NCBI RefSeq assembly: GCF_002454115.1
Contig: NZ_DKIH01000013.1
Span: 483,676 to 547,675 of the forward strand
Length of the DNA: 64,000 bases
Source of the DNA: Sphingopyxis sp. UBA6723
Lineage (GTDB): Bacteria > Pseudomonadota > Alphaproteobacteria > Sphingomonadales > Sphingomonadaceae
Reading direction: 5' to 3'
Positions within the stretch are counted from its first letter, which is position 1. Each line of letters opens with the position of its first letter. Below the pieces are notes generated by a model, which was given only the letters and a program-made list of their open reading frames with translations, was not told where the DNA came from and ran no database searches. Positions 38,094 through 46,139 of the stretch are shown here, piece by piece. The translations under genes were made by a program, and so were the position numbers.

Positions 38094-40406
38094 ATGAATC
38101 GCAAGTCCGCAATTACGACCCGTGCGCGCACAATCTGCCTCGCCGGCTCGGCGTCGCTGCTCGCTATCGGGGTTGCCACCCCAGCCGCGGCGCAAGTCGA
38201 AGAAATCATCGTAACCGCACAGAAAGTCGAAGAAAATGTGCAGGATGTACCGATTTCGATTACCGCGGTCACCGGCGATCGGTTGATCCAGAGCGGCACC
38301 ACCAGCCTCGAGAATATCGGCGATCTTGTCCCCTCCGTCACCTTCCGCAAGGGGACTACCAGCGCCAATAGCGCCATCATCATGCGCGGCGTTGGCACAA
38401 TCACCTTCTCGGTCGCAGCCGAACCGAGTGTGTCCACCGTTGTCGACGGAGTCGTCCTCAGTCGGTCGGGACAAGCGTTCAGCGACCTGCTCGATATCGA
38501 CCGGATCGAGGTTCTGCGTGGCCCGCAGGGAACTTTGTTCGGCAAAAACGCGTCGGCCGGCCTGGTCAATATCGTATCAAAAGGCGGTACCGAAACGCTT
38601 GAGGCCGATTTGCGCGGCGAGTATTATGAAGGCAATGAGTATCGGGTCAAAGCGTCGGTATCAGGTCCGCTCGCACCCGACCTGTCGGCACGGGTCACTG
38701 GCTTTTACGGCAGCTATGACGGCAATATCCGCAACGTCTTTTTCGATACCGACGTCAACGGTTACGAACATTATGGCGCGCGCGGCATCCTCGATTACGA
38801 CGGCGACGGCGCGCGCATCCGCCTCATCGCCGACTATTTCCGGGCCAATGACGATTGCTGCGCCGACGTCACCGGGGTCAGCCGCGGCGCCGTCCTTGAC
38901 GCCGAATTGGGCTTTCCAGTCGCACTCGGCACCGACCAGCGCACCGTCAATCACAATCTGATCACCCGCACCCGCGACAAACAGTGGAGCCTCACCGGCA
39001 ATCTCGATCTCGACATCCCTGGCGAGCATGTGCTGAGCGTCATCCTGGGCTATCGCAACTGGCAGAATACCGAAGTTCGCGAGGGCGATTTCCTGCCCCG
39101 CGCGATCGTCGGAACCAACGAACTGCACGACAATGGCTTTGTCAAAACTGACCAGATGTCGGCGGAAATCCGCCTGTCATCGGATCAGGCGATGCCGTTT
39201 TTCTATCAGGTCGGCACCTTCATCTGGCATTCGAACAACCAGCAGGATTTCACCCGCCGCGACATCGTGTGCGCGTCGTCAACGCTGCCACTCGCGGCCA
39301 GCGGTGCACGTCCTTGCAACCTGAATGACCCGGTCAATACGACCTATCCCACCGCAACGTCGTTCAGCGACGTCAACAGCAACAATTTCGCGGTGTTCGG
39401 CCAGGCGACCTATCGCCTGACCGACCAGCTCAGCCTGACCGGTGGCCTCCGCTGGACGCGCGACACGCTGAGCTACACCCACACCCGCGCCCCGGGCATC
39501 AACGCCGCGACCGGCCTGCCGCTCGCCGGTCCCGGCGTTTCGGGCAGTCCTGCTGGCGGGACGATCGCTGGCGGTGGCACCGGCCTCAACACTTCCAGCG
39601 GCAGCACCCAGAACAACAATATCTCGGGCAAGGCCTCGATCCAGTTCGAACCGACCGACGATCTGCTGTTTTACGGCAGCTTTACCCGTGGCTATAAAGG
39701 CCCGGCGTTCAATATCTTCTTCAACTACACGGCGCCGACCAATGCCGTGCCGATCGATGAGGAAGTATCTGACGCCTATGAAGTGGGCCTGAAATCGCAG
39801 TTCTGGGACCGCCGTATCCAGTTCAACGCGGCTTTGTTTCAAGCGACTTATGACGGGTTCCAGGCGAACAATTTCGTCCTCCTGAACGGTCAGATCATCA
39901 CCAACCTGACCAACGCCGGAACGGTGCGAACCAAGGGGTTCGAAGTCGATACGATCATCGCCCCGGTCGATGGGCTGACCCTGCGTGGCAGCGTGGCCTA
40001 TGCCGATGCCAAGGTTCGCCGCTTCAATCCCAATCCGCTGACCAATGCGCCCGACGCGCGCGACGGGACCCGCTTGCCGCTCGCCCCGAAATGGAGCTGG
40101 AATGTCGGCGCCGATTATGAAACGCCCATCGGCAGCGCGCTGAAGTTCTTTGCTGGAACAAGCTACAGCTATACCGGCAAGCAGTTCTCCGATCTTGGGG
40201 AGGGCGGTCCGCTGGACAGCTATGGCATCTGGAACGCCAGTGTCGGCTTCAGCGACGCCGAAGACCTGTACCGTCTGACCTTCCATGCCCGCAACATCGG
40301 CGACAAGAGCTATGCCTTGCTCAATGTCGGAAACGGTCAGCGTTATCAAATCCCGCGCGACGCAGACCGCTATTTCGGCGTCACCCTGAGCGCCAAGATC
40401 CGCTAA
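38094..40406 (+). CDS. TonB-dependent outer-membrane receptor
   Basis: A 770-residue outer-membrane receptor. GGGAGGG lies a few bases upstream of the ATG. A signal peptide (residues 1-33, ending PAAAQ) is followed directly by the TonB box EEIIVTAQKVEENVQDVP. Then come the plug domain (ISITAVTGDRLIQSGTTSLE, IDRIEVLRGPQGTLFGKNAS) and a 22-strand-type barrel ending in FGVTLSAKIR with the terminal aromatic pattern. Placed divergently from the sulfoquinovosidase operon with a shared operator region, it is the likely importer of sulfolipid-derived glycosides across the outer membrane. The substrate is inferred from location only. Confidence 0.85.
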   Translation: MNRKSAITTRARTICLAGSASLLAIGVATPAAAQVEEIIVTAQKVEENVQDVPISITAVTGDRLIQSGTTSLENIGDLVPSVTFRKGTTSANSAIIMRGVGTITFSVAAEPSVSTVVDGVVLSRSGQAFSDLLDIDRIEVLRGPQGTLFGKNASAGLVNIVSKGGTETLEADLRGEYYEGNEYRVKASVSGPLAPDLSARVTGFYGSYDGNIRNVFFDTDVNGYEHYGARGILDYDGDGARIRLIADYFRANDDCCADVTGVSRGAVLDAELGFPVALGTDQRTVNHNLITRTRDKQWSLTGNLDLDIPGEHVLSVILGYRNWQNTEVREGDFLPRAIVGTNELHDNGFVKTDQMSAEIRLSSDQAMPFFYQVGTFIWHSNNQQDFTRRDIVCASSTLPLAASGARPCNLNDPVNTTYPTATSFSDVNSNNFAVFGQATYRLTDQLSLTGGLRWTRDTLSYTHTRAPGINAATGLPLAGPGVSGSPAGGTIAGGGTGLNTSSGSTQNNNISGKASIQFEPTDDLLFYGSFTRGYKGPAFNIFFNYTAPTNAVPIDEEVSDAYEVGLKSQFWDRRIQFNAALFQATYDGFQANNFVLLNGQIITNLTNAGTVRTKGFEVDTIIAPVDGLTLRGSVAYADAKVRRFNPNPLTNAPDARDGTRLPLAPKWSWNVGADYETPIGSALKFFAGTSYSYTGKQFSDLGEGGPLDSYGIWNASVGFSDAEDLYRLTFHARNIGDKSYALLNVGNGQRYQIPRDADRYFGVTLSAKIR

Positions 40407-40431
40407 TCGCACGCCCGGATCGGCTAACAAC

Positions 40432-40475
40432 AAAAGGGGCGCTACGGTCGAAAGCCGCAGCGCCCCTTTTTTGTG
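40432..40475 (+). terminator. Rho-independent terminator after the TonB receptor gene
   Basis: The stem GGGGCGCTACGG / CCGCAGCGCCCC (one A-C mismatch) with loop TCGAAAG is followed by TTTTTT. It begins about 25 bp after the receptor stop and lies between the convergent receptor and MFS genes. The A-run in front would make it work in both directions. Confidence 0.85.
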
Positions 40476-40562
40476 TGCGATGGCCAAGCCACATTCGCGA
40501 TCACGGTGCCGGGTAAGGTTCGTTCATCTTTTAATCCGGCTGTATCGACCGAACCGGATGCC

Positions 40563-41816
40563 TTAAGCCTCCTCGCTGTTCACCACGACCAGCCGCGGCT
40601 GCATCAGATGGATCCAACCGAGCGCCAGCAGATAGGCGCTTGCCGACATCAGGAACATCGGCGCATAGCCAAGGCCGGTGACCAGCGCCCAACCGGCAAA
40701 TTCCAGCATTGCGGCGCCCGACAGATTTCCGGCCAGCGCGCCCATTGCAATGACACTGCCGACCTGGCGCGCCGGAACGATATCGGCGGTCATCCCAAAG
40801 ATATTGGTCGAAAAGCCCTGATGCGCGAACAGGCCGAGGCCGATCACGAGCGCGGCGACCCACTGGTTAGGCGCCACCAATGCCAGCGGCAGCGGCAGAA
40901 TGAGCAGCGCATAAAACAACATCGACGATTTGCGCGCGCGATTTTCGGTCATCCCGCGGCTCAGCAGTGCCGGAAACAGGAACCCGCTCGACAATGCGCC
41001 CGCCGCCGCCATCACATAGACGATGGCAGTCGGATAACCGATTTCGCCCTGCCCCAGCGAGAATTGCCGGGCAAAGAAATCGGGCGCCCAGAACAGGATG
41101 AACCACCAGACCAGATCGGTCAGTGTCTTGGCCCCGATCACCGCCAGCGTCCGCCGGTCTTTGATCAACTTGCGCCAAGGGTCGGCGCGCTCTTGCGGCG
41201 CGGCGATCACCGCGGGCGTTCCCACGGGCTTCAGCTTGGCGGTGCCGAGCCACCAGAAAAACAGCCAGACAAAGCCCAGCGCACCGGTGATCACGAATGC
41301 CGCCTGCCACCCCAGCGCCAGTGCCAGCGCCGGGACGGCGAGCGGCGCAACGATCGCCCCGATATTCGACGCACTGTTGATCACGCCCAGCCCGACGGAA
41401 CGCTCCTTGACCGGAAGGTAGGTCGCCGCGGCCTTGATCGCAGCGGGTGTGTTCACCGATTCGGCAACCGCGAGGGCCACGCGCGCCGCCACAAATTGCT
41501 GGACACTGGATGCAAGTGCATGGGCCATGCCGGCGAGGCTCCAGATGCCGACGGCAAGGCCATAGCCCCACCGGACGCCAACCCGATCAATGAACCAACC
41601 AACGCCAAGCAAGGAAAATGCCGCCGCGATCTGAAACGACGAACCGAAATGCGCAAAATCCTGATCGCTCCATCCGAAGTCGGCCTGTAACATCGGCTTG
41701 AGCAGCGCCAGCACCTGGCGGTCGAGGTAATTGAGCGCAGTACCGAAAAAAATCAGCGCGATCAGGCCGATACGAATGGCGCGTTGCGCGGTATCGGTCG
41801 CAGTAGTATCAGCCAT
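40563..41816 (-). CDS. MFS transporter (ACS/ExuT-like)
   Basis: A 417-residue permease with about 12 membrane spans, of the anion:cation symporter type. It has FFGTALNYLDRQVLALLKPM as TM1 and the following loop, WFIDRVGVRWGYG as the MFS motif A, and ARVALAVAESVNTPAAIKAA after TM4. This family carries hexuronates and other anionic sugars, which suits sulfoquinovose or its glyceryl glycoside. It points away from the FMN-reductase gene with operator 2 between them. It therefore probably imports the sulfosugar across the inner membrane. Confidence 0.85.
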   Translation of the reverse strand: MADTTATDTAQRAIRIGLIALIFFGTALNYLDRQVLALLKPMLQADFGWSDQDFAHFGSSFQIAAAFSLLGVGWFIDRVGVRWGYGLAVGIWSLAGMAHALASSVQQFVAARVALAVAESVNTPAAIKAAATYLPVKERSVGLGVINSASNIGAIVAPLAVPALALALGWQAAFVITGALGFVWLFFWWLGTAKLKPVGTPAVIAAPQERADPWRKLIKDRRTLAVIGAKTLTDLVWWFILFWAPDFFARQFSLGQGEIGYPTAIVYVMAAAGALSSGFLFPALLSRGMTENRARKSSMLFYALLILPLPLALVAPNQWVAALVIGLGLFAHQGFSTNIFGMTADIVPARQVGSVIAMGALAGNLSGAAMLEFAGWALVTGLGYAPMFLMSASAYLLALGWIHLMQPRLVVVNSEEA

Positions 41817-41916
41817 GTCGGCCCTCCCTCACAGGGCCGCACGCTACGTTTCGAGCGTCGACCATTCCAGCCCAATTAGGGCTTGCGTTGCGCCGTTTCA
41901 AAGGCCTACAGAATCG

Positions 41917-41935
41917 TATGACACCGCGAGACATA
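41917..41935. promoter_or_regulatory. Candidate LacI operator 2
   Basis: TATGACACCGCGAGACATA matches operator 1 at 17 of 19 bases. It lies in the 178-bp gap between the divergent MFS and FMN-reductase genes. No convincing -35/-10 pair was found close to it. Its position lets one repressor control both directions. Confidence 0.65.
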
Positions 41936-41994
41936 AGGCAAGCCGCTTTGCCGTCCTCACCCCGCCGCGGACGTCGAACAAAGGAGCCACGCTC

Positions 41995-42549
41995 ATGAGG
42001 TCCATCGTCGCGCTCGGCGGCACGCCCCGTTCCGGATCATCGACCGAAAAAATCCTCGAAATATGCTGCCGCGCCGCGGCCGCCGAAGGAGCGGTCATTA
42101 CCCGTTTCGGCGGGGCTTATATGAGCGCGCTGCCCTATTACCGCGGGCCGGGACACAGCGATCAGGCGGGAGCGGAAATGGTCGCCGCGGTGCGCGACGC
42201 CGACGGATTAATCATCGCCTCACCCGGCTATCACGGCAGCATTTCGGGGCTGGTCAAAAATGCCCTCGATTATTTCGAGGATTTGTCGACCGACGTCCGG
42301 CCCTATTTCCATGGTCGACCGGTCGGGCTGATCGCTACCGCCTTTGGCCACCAGGCCGCCATGAGCACCCTGTTGACCCTGCGCAGCATCACCCATGCGC
42401 TGCGCGGGTGGCCGACGCCGATCGGGGCCGCAATCCGCACCACCCCCGAAACCTTTGACGATCTGGGAGAAATCATCGACGTTGGGGCACGGATGCAGTT
42501 GGAACTGGTCGGCAAACAGGTCGTCGGAGCGGCGGGTATTCTGTCATGA
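41995..42549 (+). CDS. NADPH-dependent FMN reductase-like protein
   Basis: A 184-residue flavodoxin-fold reductase of the SsuE/NADPH_FMN_red type. The start at ATG 41995 follows AAGGAG. FMN phosphate-binding loop: GTPRSGSSTEK. The second signature is SPGYHGSISGLVKNALDYFE. It would supply FMNH2 to the SsuD-like monooxygenase (SmoA role). It overlaps the RibB-like gene by four bases (ATGA). Confidence 0.88.
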   Translation: MRSIVALGGTPRSGSSTEKILEICCRAAAAEGAVITRFGGAYMSALPYYRGPGHSDQAGAEMVAAVRDADGLIIASPGYHGSISGLVKNALDYFEDLSTDVRPYFHGRPVGLIATAFGHQAAMSTLLTLRSITHALRGWPTPIGAAIRTTPETFDDLGEIIDVGARMQLELVGKQVVGAAGILS

Positions 42550-43151
42550 CAGCGCCCGATGACGGCGGTTTGGAGGCCATCGGCCAGCATCTGGCCGACG
42601 GCGGGCTGGTCATTCTGGCAGGCGACGCGCTGCGCCATGGCGATCTCGACTTTGCAATGGCGGCCAGCCGGGTGACGCCGCAAGCGATCAATTTCATGGC
42701 CCGTCATGGCCGCGGCCTGATTTGTCTCGGCCTCACCCAGTCGCGGGCGTGGAAACTGGGCATCACACCGCAGCATAGCGGCGACGGCGCCGACAGCGGG
42801 CGCCCGTTCGGCGTCTCGATTGAGGCCAGGCACGGGGTCGAAACCGGTATTTCGGCGCATGATCGTGCGCATACCATTGCCGTCGCCATGGCACCCGACG
42901 CGCGCGCCCATGATCTGGTCAAGCCCGGCCATGTCTTTCCGCTGATCGCCGACCCCGGCGGCCTCGCTGCGCGGCGATCGACCTTGGAGGCGGGGATCGC
43001 ACTCTGCAATCGGTTCGATCTGGGCGAGGGCGTGGTCTTGTGCGCAATCATGCGCGACGACGGCACGATGGCCCGCCGCGCAGATATGACCGGCTTTGCC
43101 GCGGAACACGGGACGCCAATCGTCGATATCGACGCATTGGATTTTGGATAG
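42546..43151 (+). CDS. RibB homologue with lost catalytic residues
   Basis: A 201-residue relative of 3,4-dihydroxy-2-butanone 4-phosphate synthase. It has conserved structural segments TPQAINFMARHGRGLICLGLT, ARHGVETGISAHDRAHT, VKPGHVFPLIADPGG and RDDGTMARRADM. The catalytic and metal positions are changed, however. The DRENEGD loop is reduced to ALRHGD (residues 28-33). The GHTEA histidine is Thr146 in RRSTLEAG. The CEIM glutamate is Ala167 in LCAIM. It is therefore unlikely to make dihydroxybutanone phosphate. The four-base overlap with the FMN reductase ties it to the sulfosugar locus. It may be a regulator, a structural partner or an enzyme with a new reaction on a sugar. Confidence 0.85.
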   Translation: MTAPDDGGLEAIGQHLADGGLVILAGDALRHGDLDFAMAASRVTPQAINFMARHGRGLICLGLTQSRAWKLGITPQHSGDGADSGRPFGVSIEARHGVETGISAHDRAHTIAVAMAPDARAHDLVKPGHVFPLIADPGGLAARRSTLEAGIALCNRFDLGEGVVLCAIMRDDGTMARRADMTGFAAEHGTPIVDIDALDFG

Positions 43152-43568
43152 CGGCGGGGTATCGGCCGCGCTGGCCATATATGGGCTGAGCGGGCGCAAC
43201 AGGCTGGATCATCACCGCTTTACCTTGACGCTGGTAGATATTTCGCTCGCCAGCGCGATCGTCATGTCCTTCCATCTGCTGCTCGCCACCCGCTTTCGGT
43301 TTGGTGACGTTCAGGCGGGTTTCTGATTTCGGCGGCGCTTTGCGGTGGTGACCGAAACCCTGGCGTCACGCGCCGCCGCGTTCGTATTTGCACACTATTT
43401 TCTGTGACGGCCGTATACAACGGTTGATGCCGTCCAACGGCAGGGGTGAAAGTCGGCTCTGTGTGCCGGGCAATCGCGCCGACGCGGTTGAAGGTCGATT
43501 TCCGGATCCGATGAGATGTGGTAAAGCCGTCTGCGCTGCCAGTCCGTCACGCAAATCAAGGAGCAGGA
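43152..43568. other. Gap between RibB-like gene and outer-membrane-like protein
   Basis: About 417 bp. Several short frames exist but none has a plausible start, length or recognisable sequence. I see no clear terminator for the RibB-like gene and no repeat. The next gene has AAGGAGCAGGA just before its ATG. Confidence 0.4.
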
Positions 43569-44381
43569 ATGATAAGATTCCGGCGTCGTTTTTTCGAATT
43601 GGCCATCCCCGGCTTGGCGGCAATCCTTTTGGCGACGGTCGCTCCCGCTGCGGCGCAGCAGAGCGAATATCCGACCGACGAAGAGACTGAGCGAGCGCGC
43701 GACGCAGCGCAAATCACGGCCTATGTGTGGCTGGCAGGGTTTGGCGGCGATATTCGACCCGGCGCGGGAGCCCCTACGTTGCGCGTCGACAAAAGTTTTG
43801 GCGATTTGCTTGAAACAAGCGACGGCGCTTTCTGGATTTCCGGCTTCGTGCGGCGCAATCGGGCGGTCTTCATGGCCGACATCAGCCGCACGAAATCGTC
43901 CGAGGAAGGACAGGTGCCCACCGGGTTGCCGACGCCGTTCCCGCCGACCGTTCCGGCCAACGGCGGGCTGACCATGACATCGCTAACCGGCGCCGCCGGT
44001 TACCGGGTGGCGCAGGATGACAATGCCACCCTCGATCTTCTTGTCGGAGCGCGCGCCTGGTGGGTCCGCCCGCGCCTGGAGGTTCCTGCGCTGGCTGTCG
44101 ATCTCCGCCCCAAAGCGAATTTTGTCGATCCCATCGTTGCGGTGCGCGCCAATTTCTCTCTCGCCCCGCGGCTGTCAGCGCTCGTCTATGGCGACATCGG
44201 GGGACTGGGTGTCGGATCAGAAGTCACTGGACAATTGTCGACCACGCTGAACTATCGCGTCAGTCGGTCGGTCGTCCTTTCGGGCGGTTACCGTTACCTT
44301 GCCGTCGATTACGAGAAGAACGGCATATTGGTCGATGCCCGGCTCGCCGGCCCGCTGATTGGGGCAACCATCACCTTTTAG
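43569..44381 (+). CDS. Exported beta-barrel-like protein
   Basis: A 270-residue protein with a signal peptide (MIRFRRRFFELAIPGLAAIL, cleavage near AAAQQ). Alternating strands follow, such as AQITAYVWLAGFGGDI, FVRRNRAVFMADISR and LVGARAWWVRPRLEV. It ends in SGGYRYLAVDYEKNGILVDA and the terminal Phe (GATITF) typical of outer-membrane barrels. The ATG at 43569 follows AAGGAG. It has no marked relation to the neighbouring sulfosugar genes. I do not recognise a specific family. Confidence 0.7.
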   Translation: MIRFRRRFFELAIPGLAAILLATVAPAAAQQSEYPTDEETERARDAAQITAYVWLAGFGGDIRPGAGAPTLRVDKSFGDLLETSDGAFWISGFVRRNRAVFMADISRTKSSEEGQVPTGLPTPFPPTVPANGGLTMTSLTGAAGYRVAQDDNATLDLLVGARAWWVRPRLEVPALAVDLRPKANFVDPIVAVRANFSLAPRLSALVYGDIGGLGVGSEVTGQLSTTLNYRVSRSVVLSGGYRYLAVDYEKNGILVDARLAGPLIGATITF

Positions 44382-44396
44382 AACATTGTGCCGCGG

Positions 44397-45749
44397 CTAT
44401 TGGCCCTTGTAAATTTTGCCGTCCTTCATGATGACAGCAAAATTGCGCTCCGGATCGGCAACCAGATCGATGTTGGCGAGCGGATCGCCATTGACCAGGA
44501 TCAAATCCGCCAACGCGCCCTTGCGCACCACGCCTAGCTCCCCCCGATAAGGTGAACGCAAGCCCGACAGCGCCAGCAGCTGCGCATTGTCATGGGTCAC
44601 CAGCTTGAGAATTTCGGCCGAAGAAAACCAGGTCTTCAGCCGCAGGATATAGGCATTTTGCTGCGCATTCTGCTGCGGATCGAACAGGAAGTCGGTGCCC
44701 CAGGCCAGCTTGACCCCAAGTTTTTTTGCCAGCGGCCAGACGCGTTCCTGTCCTTCGATCAGCGGCTCGCGCTTTTCACGGCGCTGCGCTGTCATGTCCG
44801 GCGTGCTGTCCTGAAGCCGCTGGAGAGAGAGCCATATCCCGCGCTGCGCCATAAGCTTCAACGTATCCTCGTCCAGAAGTTGGCCATGCTCGATGACCAA
44901 GACGCCAGCCTCAATAGCCCGGCGGACGGCCCGCGGCGTATACGCATGCACCGCCACATACGTCCCCCAATCTTCCGCGGCCTCTACGGCGGCTTTCATC
45001 TCGTCGAGCGTATATTGGGTGACATCGAGCGGGTCATAGGCCGAACTGGTACCGCCACCTGCCATCAGCTTGATTTGACTGGCCCCGCCGCGCAGCGCCT
45101 CCCGCGTTGCTGCGAGCACCTCTGGCCGGCCATCGGCAATATAACCCGCGCCCAGCAACTCGGCCTGTGAAGCTTTGCCGGTCCAGCGGCGAGGGCCTTC
45201 CCCGGGTGTCCGATAGTCGCCATGGCCCGACGTCTGCGATATCGTCGGCCCCGACGGCCAAATCCGTGGTCCGGCAACCCGGCCCGTATCGATCAACTTT
45301 TTCACTTCAAAGATCGGCCCGCCCACGTCGCGGACGGTCGTAAAGCCGCGCATCAAAGTCTGGGTCGCGTTTGCCGCCGCCGCTTCGCCGGCTTTTGCCG
45401 GGGTCAGATCGGGCGAAGCAAGCTCTGCCATCGTGAGCGCCCCGAATGCAAGATGCACATGCGCATCAATGAGCCCCGGCATCAGCGTCCGGCCGCTTCC
45501 CTGAATGACTTTCGTCGATGCGGTGGGACGAGCCTCGCCCCCAATTGCAGCGATCAGGTTGCCGCGCACCAGCACATTCGTCGGTTCGGACAATCTGGGA
45601 CTGGTGCCGTCGAAGATCCGGACGTTCTGAAACAGCGTTTCGTTTGTTTCGGACGTCGCAGCTTGCCCATCCTGCGCGACGACTGGCGCCGCTGCCATCA
45701 ACAGAGCAACCGCGACCACACCATACATGGCCGTTAATTTAGCTCCCAT
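44397..45749 (-). CDS. Exported amidohydrolase
   Basis: A 450-residue metal-dependent hydrolase with a signal peptide (MGAKLTAMYGVVAVALLMAA, cleavage near VVAQD). ATG 45749 follows GGGAGGG. Metal ligands are visible: His-x-His in MPGLIDAHVHLAFG, a Lys in SQIKLMAGGG, His in YVAVHAY, His in VIEHG and Asp in WGTDFLF. The family resembles imidazolonepropionase and Xaa-Pro dipeptidase-like amidohydrolases; periplasmic members cut peptides or lactams. The substrate is unknown. It converges with the barrel-protein gene across 15 bp. Confidence 0.85.
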   Translation of the reverse strand: MGAKLTAMYGVVAVALLMAAAPVVAQDGQAATSETNETLFQNVRIFDGTSPRLSEPTNVLVRGNLIAAIGGEARPTASTKVIQGSGRTLMPGLIDAHVHLAFGALTMAELASPDLTPAKAGEAAAANATQTLMRGFTTVRDVGGPIFEVKKLIDTGRVAGPRIWPSGPTISQTSGHGDYRTPGEGPRRWTGKASQAELLGAGYIADGRPEVLAATREALRGGASQIKLMAGGGTSSAYDPLDVTQYTLDEMKAAVEAAEDWGTYVAVHAYTPRAVRRAIEAGVLVIEHGQLLDEDTLKLMAQRGIWLSLQRLQDSTPDMTAQRREKREPLIEGQERVWPLAKKLGVKLAWGTDFLFDPQQNAQQNAYILRLKTWFSSAEILKLVTHDNAQLLALSGLRSPYRGELGVVRKGALADLILVNGDPLANIDLVADPERNFAVIMKDGKIYKGQ

Positions 45750-46139
45750 GGATCCCTCCCCGTTCAATTGGCCAGTGTGTCTTAGCGGCCTCTGATGTTC
45801 GCCCGCATCGCCCATAAGGCTGTGAAGTGTGCTTGGCCTGCGACATAGCACAGTCCGGCTGATGAAGCGCTATCCTGCGAAAGCTTGGATAATTGTTATG
45901 GATCGACCGAGTTGATCGGGTGTTGGTGAGACCCGCGAACACATGCGCATCGTGAAAAGCGACGCAGCAGTTGTAAATCTGCTCATTCGTCCGTTGTCCT
46001 GACGATGAGTGGCTTCAGCCAGCATCGTGTTGCAAAGCAACAAATGAGAAGGAGCTAAGCGCTGCCCGGCTAAGCGACGGAGCTTGTAGGCTTCTGCCTA
46101 TAATGCTATAAAACTAGGGCATCACGCGGGGGCGGGGGC
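45750..46139. other. Intergenic region upstream of the dioxygenase gene
   Basis: A 390-bp region, AT-richer than its surroundings, between divergent genes. A perfect TATAAT lies at 46099-46104, 36 bp before the dioxygenase ATG, but no good -35 is at the right distance. AGGAG at 46040-46046 has no ORF of note. It should hold both promoters. Confidence 0.4.

Noticed and set aside
43152..43568. Short plus-strand frame with a hydrophobic stretch after the RibB-like gene
   Set aside because: No ribosome site or family similarity, and it overlaps the end of the RibB-like gene in another frame.
46084..46104. TTGTAG...TATAAT as a sigma-70 promoter before the dioxygenase gene
   Set aside because: The spacer is only 9 bases. 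The TATAAT is noted but no -35 at 16-18 bases was found, so no promoter is called.
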